Assembly: GCA_902514225.1 (NCBI GenBank)
Contig: CABXPN010000021.1
Location: 1 to 16,141 of the forward strand
Length of the DNA: 16,141 bases
DNA from: an uncultured Bacteroidota bacterium
GTDB lineage: Bacteria > Bacteroidota > Bacteroidia > Flavobacteriales > BACL11
Reading direction: 5' to 3'
The position numbers and the translations under genes are program-made. The notes beneath the pieces are model-generated. The model was not told where the DNA came from and did no database searches. It worked only from the letters and a program-made list of their open reading frames with translations. Shown one piece after another: positions 8,725-15,274 of the stretch. How positions within the stretch are numbered: position 1 is the first letter of the stretch; the number at the start of each line of letters is the position of its first letter.

Positions 8725-9796
8725 TATTGCTTCTTTATCAGATGATGATGAGTTAAGAGAAATAGTATCCAAAACATATATGAAAGGAGAAATCTCCTTA
8801 TCCTTTGAGTCAGAGCCATCCTTCTTTAATTCTATTGCAATCTTAGGAGAGAGTCAAGAGGTTCTAATAATTAGGGATTTGGAGAATGAAAAGATTATTG
8901 GATTTATGATCAAATCTATTAAGAATGTTTTTATTAATGGATGTCCCAAGAAAGTTAGATATTTGAGCTCCTTAAGATTGTTAGAGGAGTATAGAAGAGG
9001 AAGGTTAATGCATCAAGGATTTAAATATCTAAAGTCGTTAATAGATGATAGTAATATGATTAATTTAACTACTATTATAGAGGATAATATATTTGCTAGA
9101 GATATGTTAACTAGTTCAAGAGCTGGCCTTCCAAATTATTTACCAATAGGAAAGATGAAGACATTTATAATTAAACCAACTTCTAGAGTTAGATATAAAT
9201 CTAAAACAAATATTAAGATAGAAAAAGGAATTTCCAAATTTAGTCTGAAAGAAATTATTAATTTTCTTAATAAAGAAGGATCAAAGAAAGATTTCTTTCC
9301 TGTATATACAGAAGAAATCTTTAATAAATCTCAATTAAGAGATTTTGATATTAATAATTTATACATTGCTCATAATGAAACAGAAATATTAGGAGTTGTT
9401 GGAGTTTGGGACCAAACAAGATTTAAACAAACTGTAGTTAAGGCATTATCTAATAAATATAAATTATTGAAACCTTTTAATAACTACATATTGAATCCTT
9501 TGTTTAATTCTCCCTTAATTCCTGATATTGGAAAAATTAGATCTTTCTATATAAATCTAATAGCAATTAAGGAAAACAACCCTGACATCTTTAGTTTGTT
9601 AATAGATAAGATATCTCTTGATAACAGCAATTATGGATATAATTATTTCATTATTGGGCTCTCTGAAGATGATAATCTGTGTTTAGGACTCAAGAACTTC
9701 CGATCATTAACATATGATTCAATTTTATATTTGGTTGATTATAAAAGAACAGTCCCATTAACCAGAACTCCGTATTTAGAGATATCAAGATTATAA
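8705..9796 (+). CDS. GNAT-like protein, possibly double GNAT, unknown substrate
   Basis: 363 residues from ATG at 8705; an in-frame TTG at 8696 is less likely. Two similar-looking halves suggest a tandem GNAT fold. In the first, VRYLSSLRLLEEYRRGRLMHQG (about 84-105) is laid out like GNAT motif A, but the RxxGxG acyl-CoA loop is degenerate (RRGRLM, 97-102). AGLPNYLPIGKMKTF (140-154) closes that half. The second half holds NETEILGVVGVWDQTRFKQT (224-243). There is no signal peptide or membrane segment, so it should be cytoplasmic. It overlaps the second B12 radical SAM gene and ends two bases before the next gene, so it belongs to the operon. An N- or O-acyltransferase role is the best guess; loss of a clean CoA loop leaves other ligands possible. 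Confidence 0.65.
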   Translation: MVRFLNDIASLSDDDELREIVSKTYMKGEISLSFESEPSFFNSIAILGESQEVLIIRDLENEKIIGFMIKSIKNVFINGCPKKVRYLSSLRLLEEYRRGRLMHQGFKYLKSLIDDSNMINLTTIIEDNIFARDMLTSSRAGLPNYLPIGKMKTFIIKPTSRVRYKSKTNIKIEKGISKFSLKEIINFLNKEGSKKDFFPVYTEEIFNKSQLRDFDINNLYIAHNETEILGVVGVWDQTRFKQTVVKALSNKYKLLKPFNNYILNPLFNSPLIPDIGKIRSFYINLIAIKENNPDIFSLLIDKISLDNSNYGYNYFIIGLSEDDNLCLGLKNFRSLTYDSILYLVDYKRTVPLTRTPYLEISRL

Positions 9797-9798
9797 TT

Positions 9799-10554
9799 AT
9801 GAATAAAAAGCTAACCTATCAATTAATCAAAACAAAAGAAATATCTTCTGAACAATTTAGCAGAATGTTTAATCTTATGCATGAGAATTATGATTATGTA
9901 ACATTTGATAATTTTTGCAATGATCTTAAGCATAAAACATTTGCTGGTCTTTTATTTGATGAAAACAGTGAGATTCAAGGGTTCACTACTTTTGGAATAA
10001 ATCCGAAAGAATATCATCATAAAGATTATAATATTTTGTTTTCAGGAGACACTGTAGTCTCTTCTAGTTATATTGGATCTCAAGAGCTGGGGAAAGGATG
10101 GTGTAGAACTGTAGGAATGCTTTTGTCAAAATATCCAGATAAAAAATGGATGTGGTATCTTATGTCAAAGGGATATAAAACCTATTTATACCTTCCTTTT
10201 TTCTTCAATAAATTTTACCCTTCTCCATCTATAATAGAACATAAAGATTATTCTTTAATTATTGACGAATGTTCAACTCATTTTTTTGGTGATGATTGGA
10301 AATCAAATGAAGGCATTGTTAGATTTAAAGATAGACTAGGGCAAGTAAAAAAAGAACATGCGGAGAAATCGTTCAGAAAGAACAATGAATATGTAGATTT
10401 TTTTCTGAGAAAAAATCCAGGGTTTGTTGATGGTGATGAAATGGTATGTATGGCTGAATTATCACTTAATAATTTTAAAAGATATCCAAGAAGAATAATT
10501 TCTAAGGTTATTGAATCAAGTCAGAATTTTGAATTTAATATAGATGAAAGGTAG
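9799..10554 (+). CDS. Uncharacterised GNAT-like operon protein (251 aa)
   Basis: 251 residues, soluble, without a signal peptide. I recognise only a weak acetyltransferase-like layout: GLLFDENSEIQGFTTFG (50-66) looks like the early GNAT strands, FSGDTVVSSSYIGSQELGKG (81-100) takes the position of motif A, and WYLMSKGYKTYLYLPFFF (119-136) the position of the strand before the acyl pocket. The C-terminal third (about 185-251) is rich in charged residues and Arg/Lys (RKNNEY, RYPRRI). It starts two bases after the previous gene and its 3' end overlaps the GH3 gene by 11 bases, so its product is probably needed in step with both neighbours. Function unknown; an acyl donor or acceptor role next to the GH3 enzyme is inference. 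Confidence 0.6.
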   Translation: MNKKLTYQLIKTKEISSEQFSRMFNLMHENYDYVTFDNFCNDLKHKTFAGLLFDENSEIQGFTTFGINPKEYHHKDYNILFSGDTVVSSSYIGSQELGKGWCRTVGMLLSKYPDKKWMWYLMSKGYKTYLYLPFFFNKFYPSPSIIEHKDYSLIIDECSTHFFGDDWKSNEGIVRFKDRLGQVKKEHAEKSFRKNNEYVDFFLRKNPGFVDGDEMVCMAELSLNNFKRYPRRIISKVIESSQNFEFNIDER

Positions 10555-12073
10555 TATTGCAAATTTAATATGGTTGCAAAGTTTATCAAATGATTATAAG
10601 TATTTTAAGAAATATCTTAAAGATCCTTCTAAAATTCAAAATAGGATATTAAAAAAATATCTTCAAGAAAATAAAAACACTTTTTATGGAAAAAAATATT
10701 CCTTTGCATCTATAAATTCAATTTCTGAATTTCAAAGAAGGTTACCTATTATTTCTTATGAAGATATAGAAGGTTATATTAAGAAGATTGCTAAAGGGAA
10801 AAAAGATATACTAAGCACATATCAAACACTTTTCTTTGAAGAGACTTCTGGCAGTGGAACTGAGTCTAAGATTATACCATATAATAAGTTATTTAAAAAA
10901 GAATTTAATTCGGCAATAGCCCCATGGGTTTGGGAGATATATAATCAATATCCAAAAGTCTTTATGGGAAAAAGTTATTGGTCTATTTCTCCTCCATTGA
11001 AATCTAATTGGCATACAGAGGGAGGTATAAAAGTAGGAATTGATGATGATTCTGAATATCTTAATTTCTTTGGTAGGTTTCTTTTTAGTCAGATCATTTT
11101 AAAAACAATTAATAATGATAAAATTTGCTCTGACGCGGAAGATTTCTATATCAACACATTAAGAAGTATGATAACAGCAAAGAATTTAAGTTTTATTTCG
11201 GTATGGAGTCCATCATTTATATTACAGATGAATCAAATTCTACGAAAAAATTGGAATATCATAGTTTCTAAATCATTAAATATAGATGTATCATCTCCAT
11301 GGTCAGTCATTTTCCCATCATTAAAACTAATTAGTTGTTGGATGCATGCAAGTAGTTCTCAATACAAAGAAGAATTAGAGCATATACTTGGGGATGTTCT
11401 CATACAGCCTAAAGGATTATTAAGCACTGAAGGTATAGTTTCGATACCATTTAAGAAAGACAAAGATCCTGTTATATCAATTTGTTCTCATTTTTATGAA
11501 TTTGAATGTCAAAAAACAGGAGAAATATTTTTATCTCATGAACTTATTAAAAGGAACGAGTATGAGGTGATTATTTCTACAGGAAATGGTTTTATGAGAT
11601 ACAGGACAAATGATATTATTATAGTGACTGGAAATATAGAATCCACACCTACTGTTATTTTTCAGGGAAGAAAGAATAGAACATCTGATATAGTTGGCGA
11701 AAAAATAACTGAAATTATATGCAATGAAATAATAAATTCTATTCGATCAAAATTAAAAATAAGCGGAGCCTTCTTTTATCCTTCAAAGAATCTAAAAAAC
11801 CGATATTATTACACATTAGTAATATCTACAAGAGACAATAGTGTACAAAAAGATAAGATTCAGAAATTAGCAACAGATATTCTTAAAAAGAATCCATATT
11901 ATTCTCAAGCGATTTCTTTAGAACAATTAGATAAATTAAAAGTGCAGATTGTTATTGATGATTGTTATAAGAAAATAATAAGAGATTATTTTTCAAAAAA
12001 GAAAATAAAACATGGAGATCAGAAGCCTCCAACACTTTTCTTGTTAAACGATATTAAGTATTTGAAATTATAA
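10544..12073 (+). CDS. GH3-family acyl-acid amido synthetase (adenylate-forming)
   Basis: 509 residues, normal for the family. GH3 enzymes activate a carboxylic acid with ATP to an acyl-AMP and pass it to an amine, usually an amino acid, making an amide. Motifs are in order: the phosphate loop FEETSGSGTESKIIPY (98-113), PKGLLSTEG (289-297) in the place of the acyl-AMP motif, GFMRYRTNDIIIVTG (349-363) with the conserved Tyr-Arg and Asp357, and FQGRKNRTSDIVGEKITE (373-390) at the hinge into the small C-terminal domain. All core motifs are present, so it should be active. It is the last gene of the operon and overlaps the previous gene by 11 bases. Its place after two radical SAM and two GNAT-like genes suggests that it makes the final amide bond of a small product (inference). 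Substrates cannot be read from sequence. Confidence 0.85.
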   Translation: MKGSIANLIWLQSLSNDYKYFKKYLKDPSKIQNRILKKYLQENKNTFYGKKYSFASINSISEFQRRLPIISYEDIEGYIKKIAKGKKDILSTYQTLFFEETSGSGTESKIIPYNKLFKKEFNSAIAPWVWEIYNQYPKVFMGKSYWSISPPLKSNWHTEGGIKVGIDDDSEYLNFFGRFLFSQIILKTINNDKICSDAEDFYINTLRSMITAKNLSFISVWSPSFILQMNQILRKNWNIIVSKSLNIDVSSPWSVIFPSLKLISCWMHASSSQYKEELEHILGDVLIQPKGLLSTEGIVSIPFKKDKDPVISICSHFYEFECQKTGEIFLSHELIKRNEYEVIISTGNGFMRYRTNDIIIVTGNIESTPTVIFQGRKNRTSDIVGEKITEIICNEIINSIRSKLKISGAFFYPSKNLKNRYYYTLVISTRDNSVQKDKIQKLATDILKKNPYYSQAISLEQLDKLKVQIVIDDCYKKIIRDYFSKKKIKHGDQKPPTLFLLNDIKYLKL

Positions 12074-12136
12074 ACTTTTCAAATGAGTGGATTTATTTCT
12101 GGTGGAAATTTCCGTCTTTATTTCGAACTTTTTTAA
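12074..12136 (+). repeat. Intergenic repeat, copy C, acting as the GH3 operon terminator
   Basis: From GAGTGG (12085) to the end of the T tract this aligns with copy B almost base for base without gaps: GAGTGG, TTTATT, CTG, a hairpin, then TTTATTTCGAACTTTTTTA. The hairpin here is GGTGG/CCGTC around AAATTT (two wobble pairs) followed by T-rich sequence, so it can terminate the GH3 operon. The left arm of the first hairpin is worn down. The promoter part of copies A and B is absent. The T tract contains the stop codon of the convergent acetyltransferase gene. Confidence 0.65.
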
Positions 12137-12612
12137 ACAAGTGCATTAATCTTCTCAATTTGTTTTTTTGTAAGTTTTCCATTCATCCAATCGGTGCTAA
12201 TTTCAGCATCATACTTTTTATAGAAATCTATTGCAGGACTATTCCAATCTAATACTTGCCATATCATTCCATTCAGATCTTGTTCCTTACATATTTTGAT
12301 TGTTTCTTCAAATAATTTAGACCCAATACCGACTCTTCTACATTCTTTTTTAATTACAAAGTCTTCAAGGAATAAGAATTTCCCTTTCCATGTAGAATAG
12401 CGTATCCAATAAAAGGATAGTCCAATAATCCTATTGTTTTCTTCAGCAACTAAAAACCAAAACCATGGGCGGTCTCCAAATCCGTCATTTTCTAAATCTT
12501 CTAATGTAATGGTTACTTCATCTAGAGACTTTTCATAATTAGCTAATTCTTTGATTAGTTCTAGTGCTGATGGTAGGTCTTCTTTAACTCCTTTTCTAAT
12601 AATTGTTTTCAT
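12133..12612 (-). CDS. SSAT/thialysine-type GNAT N-acetyltransferase
   Basis: 159 residues from ATG at 12612, the usual length of this family. It transfers acetyl from acetyl-CoA to the amine of polyamines, thialysine or similar small amines in the cytoplasm. The family signature is very clear: ELANYEKSLDEV (22-33), DGFGDRPWFWFLVAEE (43-58), RYSTWKGKFLFLEDFVI (71-87), the CoA loop RRVGIG (92-97), WQVLDWNSPAIDFYKK (118-133) with the probable catalytic Tyr131, and DWMNGKL. An upstream in-frame TTG at 12639 would add nine residues read through a hairpin and is rejected. It is convergent to the GH3 operon and divergent from the CotH gene, so it has its own promoter. A stress or polyamine role is typical; any link to the neighbouring enzymes is unproven. 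Confidence 0.88.
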   Translation of the reverse strand: MKTIIRKGVKEDLPSALELIKELANYEKSLDEVTITLEDLENDGFGDRPWFWFLVAEENNRIIGLSFYWIRYSTWKGKFLFLEDFVIKKECRRVGIGSKLFEETIKICKEQDLNGMIWQVLDWNSPAIDFYKKYDAEISTDWMNGKLTKKQIEKINALV

Positions 12613-12616
12613 AAAG

Positions 12617-12624
12617 CTAAAATA
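12617..12624 (-). promoter_or_regulatory. Probable -7 box of the acetyltransferase gene (TATTTTAG)
   Basis: Read on the minus strand, TATTTTAG differs at one position from TAnnTTTG and lies four bases (CTTT) before the ATG at 12612. This is the same spacing seen for the CotH and first MORN genes, and it supports that start over the upstream TTG. Confidence 0.4.
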
Positions 12625-12725
12625 ATAAAACCCACTCAATTTGAGTGGTTTTATTACTGTGAGGGCCTTACGGTCCTTATTTCGGAATTTTTTAGAAAAT
12701 TATTTAGTAAGTTTGTCAGATGAAG
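12624..12725 (+). repeat. Intergenic repeat, copy B (right of the enzyme block)
   Basis: It begins with the hairpin CCACTC/GAGTGG (12632-12637 and 12643-12648) followed by TTTTATT. A second hairpin follows, AGGGCC/GGTCCT around TTAC (about 12662-12677), then a T tract at TTCGGAATTTTTTAG, the shared TTATTTAGTAAGTTTG, and ATGAAGA of the CotH gene. The first hairpin looks like a rightward terminator, yet no rightward gene ends here: the gene to the left runs leftward. That misplaced terminator suggests something was inserted between it and the gene it once served. Confidence 0.7.
12708..12715 (+). promoter_or_regulatory. -7 promoter box of the CotH gene (TAAGTTTG)
   Basis: TAAGTTTG fits TAnnTTTG exactly and is followed by TCAG and the ATG at 12720. 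With the usual spacing, transcription would begin at or very near the A of ATG, giving a leaderless message. No convincing -33 TTTG was found. Confidence 0.55.
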
Positions 12726-14465
12726 AGAGTGATAGTTATATTTTTTATATTTCCTTTTTTTTCCTTTGGACAAGTTCTGTACAACCCTCAACAATTATAT
12801 GATGCTCCAGGGGGATTTTTTGATGAAGATTCTTTGAGAAATATTCATTTAGATTTTTATAATCCAAACTATCATAGTTATTTAGTTAATGCATGGTATT
12901 ATAATCCAGACGAAAGAATTCCTGCCAAGTTAACATTAAATGGAACTATTTATGATAGTGTTGGAGTAAGATATAAAGGAAATTCTACATTTTGTTTACC
13001 TAATGACAATTTTAATCCTAAAGTGCCTTATAATATTGATTTCAATTATTTTATAGATAGTCAAAAAGTATTGGGATATAAAAAAATGAAGTTAGCTAAC
13101 GCATGGATGGATCCTACTTTTGTCAAAGATATTACAGCAAGTAATATTTATAGAAATTATCTGCCATCTGGTGAAGCGAATTTAGTAAAGCTGCATGTTC
13201 AGGGTAATTATCTTGGTCTTTATATTAACTCAGAATCAATTAATAAACAATTCATAAAGAAACATTTTGACGAGAAATCAGGACCACTTTTTAAATGTGA
13301 TAATATTGATCGATTTTGTGACACTGCAAATGCTCCTTCCGCATATCCCCCTAGTTTAATATATCTAGGAGAAGATAGTTCATTGTATTACAATAGCTAT
13401 GATATGAAATCAGATAATGGATGGGGAGAACTCGTTGAGTTTATTACAACTCTTAATTATAATTTTAGTCAGATAGATAGTGTTTTAAATGTAGACAGAA
13501 CCCTTTGGGCGTTTGCCGTAAATCAGGTTCTTTTAAATTTAGACTGCTATAATACTTATTATATTCATAATTATTATTTGTATCAAACAAAAGACGGCTT
13601 GTTTCAAATGATTCCATGGGATTTAGACAACACTTTCTCCGGAGCTATTATGGGATTTGATTACTTTAATCAATCTAATATCTATGAATATGATCCTTAT
13701 CATTATGGATCTCCAGGAGACAGACCTCTTGCTGAGAAATTATTGAATGATCCTTTTTATAGGAAACAATATACTGCTCATATGCGGACGATAATAAACG
13801 AATCTTTGGATACTGCTGTAATTAGAAGTAAAATAAATCAATTACAATCTTTAGCTCATAATGCTGCTGATAGCGATCAATGGAAAGGATTTTCTATGTC
13901 TGAATATTATAGTAATGTAGAGTCTGCTATTTGGACTGGATGGGGATTTGGAGGAATTATGTCTACTATTGACGCAAGAAAACAATATTTATTATCTCAT
14001 CCTGAGATTTCACAGGTCCCTCCATTAATTTCTAATGTTAATGTAAATAACAATTTAGTAGAGGCATCTGTATTTAATGCTTCATCTGTTGAATTGATGA
14101 TTACTTCAAGTCAGTACAATTCAAAATTTCAATCTTTTGCAATGAATGATGATGGAACAAACGGAGATATAACTCCAAATGACGGAATTTATTCCATTCA
14201 ACTTCCATTTGTAGGAAATACCAATGTAAAGTTTTATATACGAACACAAAATGATGATGCTATGATGCTATCTCCTGAAAGAGCAGAATATGAATTTTAT
14301 GAGTATTCTACTATTTCAGGATTATCAGACTCTCAAATTTCTAATAAAAGAACTCTTTTAAAGGTTTGTGATGTGTTAGGTAGAGAATCAAGAATGATTT
14401 ATAATCAACCTCTTTTCTTTTTGTATAGTGATGGAACAGTTGAAAAGAAAATAATTATGGAATAA
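12720..14465 (+). CDS. Secreted CotH-family kinase with T9SS sorting tail
   Basis: 581 residues. The signal peptide is about 1-18 (MKRVIVIFFIFPFFSFGQ). The CotH kinase domain spans about 50-425: VRYKGNST (83-90), YKKMKLANAWMDPTFVKD (120-137), a linker with LGLYINSESINK (165-176), and the PWDLDNTF active-site motif (299-306) holding the metal- and ATP-binding aspartates. Residues 434-530 look like a choice-of-anchor X beta domain (DDGTNGDITPNDGIYS). The tail (about 532-581) is a T9SS-type sorting domain with DVLGRE (551-556) and DGTVEKK (571-577), closely like the tail of the giant protein at the left edge. CotH proteins phosphorylate proteins or themselves; targets here are unknown, and the site of action should be the cell surface or outside. 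No hairpin terminator was found just after the stop. Confidence 0.88.
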   Translation: MKRVIVIFFIFPFFSFGQVLYNPQQLYDAPGGFFDEDSLRNIHLDFYNPNYHSYLVNAWYYNPDERIPAKLTLNGTIYDSVGVRYKGNSTFCLPNDNFNPKVPYNIDFNYFIDSQKVLGYKKMKLANAWMDPTFVKDITASNIYRNYLPSGEANLVKLHVQGNYLGLYINSESINKQFIKKHFDEKSGPLFKCDNIDRFCDTANAPSAYPPSLIYLGEDSSLYYNSYDMKSDNGWGELVEFITTLNYNFSQIDSVLNVDRTLWAFAVNQVLLNLDCYNTYYIHNYYLYQTKDGLFQMIPWDLDNTFSGAIMGFDYFNQSNIYEYDPYHYGSPGDRPLAEKLLNDPFYRKQYTAHMRTIINESLDTAVIRSKINQLQSLAHNAADSDQWKGFSMSEYYSNVESAIWTGWGFGGIMSTIDARKQYLLSHPEISQVPPLISNVNVNNNLVEASVFNASSVELMITSSQYNSKFQSFAMNDDGTNGDITPNDGIYSIQLPFVGNTNVKFYIRTQNDDAMMLSPERAEYEFYEYSTISGLSDSQISNKRTLLKVCDVLGRESRMIYNQPLFFLYSDGTVEKKIIME

Positions 14466-14490
14466 AATTTGGTTTATAGTTTTCAGTATA

Positions 14491-14514
14491 GGGTTCGAAT
14501 CCTGCTACCCCGAC
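14491..14514 (+). pseudogene. tRNA 3'-end fragment (T arm plus acceptor), probably tRNA-Pro
   Basis: GG-TTCGAAT-CC is a canonical T loop with its closing pairs. It is followed by the rest of the 3' T stem (TGC), the seven-base acceptor 3' strand TACCCCG, discriminator A73, then C and a T6 tract. A G at position 72 with A73 is the pattern of bacterial tRNA-Pro. The 5' T-stem strand (TAGGG where GCAGG would pair) is already broken, and no matching 5' acceptor CGGGGTA, D arm or anticodon arm lies upstream. It is therefore a fragment, not a working tRNA. Its extent, with the tRNA identity ending inside the T stem, is what an integration attachment site looks like. The T6 tract may also stop CotH transcripts. 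Confidence 0.65.
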
Positions 14515-14547
14515 TTTTTTCTCTTTTATATTTCCTATAATTTTTTG

Positions 14548-14555
14548 TAATTTTG
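14548..14555 (+). promoter_or_regulatory. -7 promoter box of the first MORN gene (TAATTTTG)
   Basis: TAATTTTG matches TAnnTTTG and is four bases (TTTT) before the ATG at 14560, the same geometry as at 4836 and 12720. A leaderless transcript is likely; the second MORN gene, four bases downstream of the first, should share it. Confidence 0.55.
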
Positions 14556-14559
14556 TTTT

Positions 14560-15270
14560 ATGAAAAAATTATTATTACTATTATTATTTGTGCCTTTGAT
14601 TGGTGTGGGGCAGTTGCAAAATAGATGGGGTGAGGAAAACAAATGTGTTTCTGGTAATTGCATCAATGGAAGTGGTAAGTTGATTTATTGGGTTGGCGGG
14701 ATGGTTGATGCAGTAGAGTCAACATACATTGGTTATTTTAAGGATGGTAAATTTAATGGTAAAGGTGAAATTTTTTGTCATTTAGGAGGTTTTGAAGGAG
14801 ACGCAGGTGACTATTATATTATTGGTAATTGGAAAGATGGAAAATTACACGGAGACGCAATAACTTATGATAGATCACAATCGTATATGTATGGTGATCT
14901 ATTTGATGTTGAAGACGGTGATACTCTATGGGACGGTTTTGGATCAACTTATACAACACTACTACAAGAAACCATAATTAAACATTCTGGACAATATGAA
15001 GATAGTTTGTTAAATGGTTTTGGACTTATGACTATAAACAGCTTTAGATATACAGATGATGATATATATGATGAGACATATACTGAAATGTATATTGGTA
15101 AATGGAAAAATGGAATGAAACATGGATTTGGAAGATACATTTATAAAAATGGAAATATATATGAAGGTGATTGGATTAATGATAAAAAGCAAGGCAGAGG
15201 TAAAATGATTTATAATGATGGATCAATTGAAGATGGAATATGGAAAGATGATAAATATATAGGAAAATAA
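14560..15270 (+). CDS. Secreted MORN-repeat protein
   Basis: 236 residues. The signal peptide is about 1-18 (MKKLLLLLLFVPLIGVGQ), so it is exported at least to the periplasm; there is no T9SS tail or lipobox. MORN-type repeats (Y-x-G-x-W/F-K-D/N-G-K-x-x-G-x-G) appear at about 56-70 (YIGYFKDGKFNGKG), 87-99 (IIGNWKDGKLHG), 143-155, 178-192 (YIGKWKNGMKHGFGR), 201-215 (YEGDWINDKKQGRGK) and a last partial unit at 224-236. A pair of cysteines (29 and 34) near the mature N terminus may form a disulfide. MORN repeats form an elongated beta sheet that binds proteins or lipids; the role here is unknown. It is followed after four bases by a second protein with the same leader, so the two are probably one operon. 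Confidence 0.82.
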   Translation: MKKLLLLLLFVPLIGVGQLQNRWGEENKCVSGNCINGSGKLIYWVGGMVDAVESTYIGYFKDGKFNGKGEIFCHLGGFEGDAGDYYIIGNWKDGKLHGDAITYDRSQSYMYGDLFDVEDGDTLWDGFGSTYTTLLQETIIKHSGQYEDSLLNGFGLMTINSFRYTDDDIYDETYTEMYIGKWKNGMKHGFGRYIYKNGNIYEGDWINDKKQGRGKMIYNDGSIEDGIWKDDKYIGK

Positions 15271-15274
15271 TAAA

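Noticed and set aside
8551..8772. Leftward open frame across the junction of the second B12 radical SAM gene and the GNAT-like gene
   Set aside because: It lies entirely antisense to two well-supported coupled genes and shows no domain.
12613..12639. Nine-residue N-terminal extension of the acetyltransferase from a TTG
   Set aside because: It would read through the hairpin of repeat copy B. The ATG at 12612 has a near-consensus -7 box at the right spacing and gives the normal family length.
4744..12725. Integron attC sites separating gene cassettes
   Set aside because: The repeats lack paired RYYYAAC/GTTRRRY core sites and no integron integrase is visible. The modular layout alone is not enough.
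14440..14514. A complete tRNA gene
   Set aside because: No 5' acceptor strand CGGGGTA, D arm or anticodon arm exists upstream, and the 5' T-stem strand does not pair.
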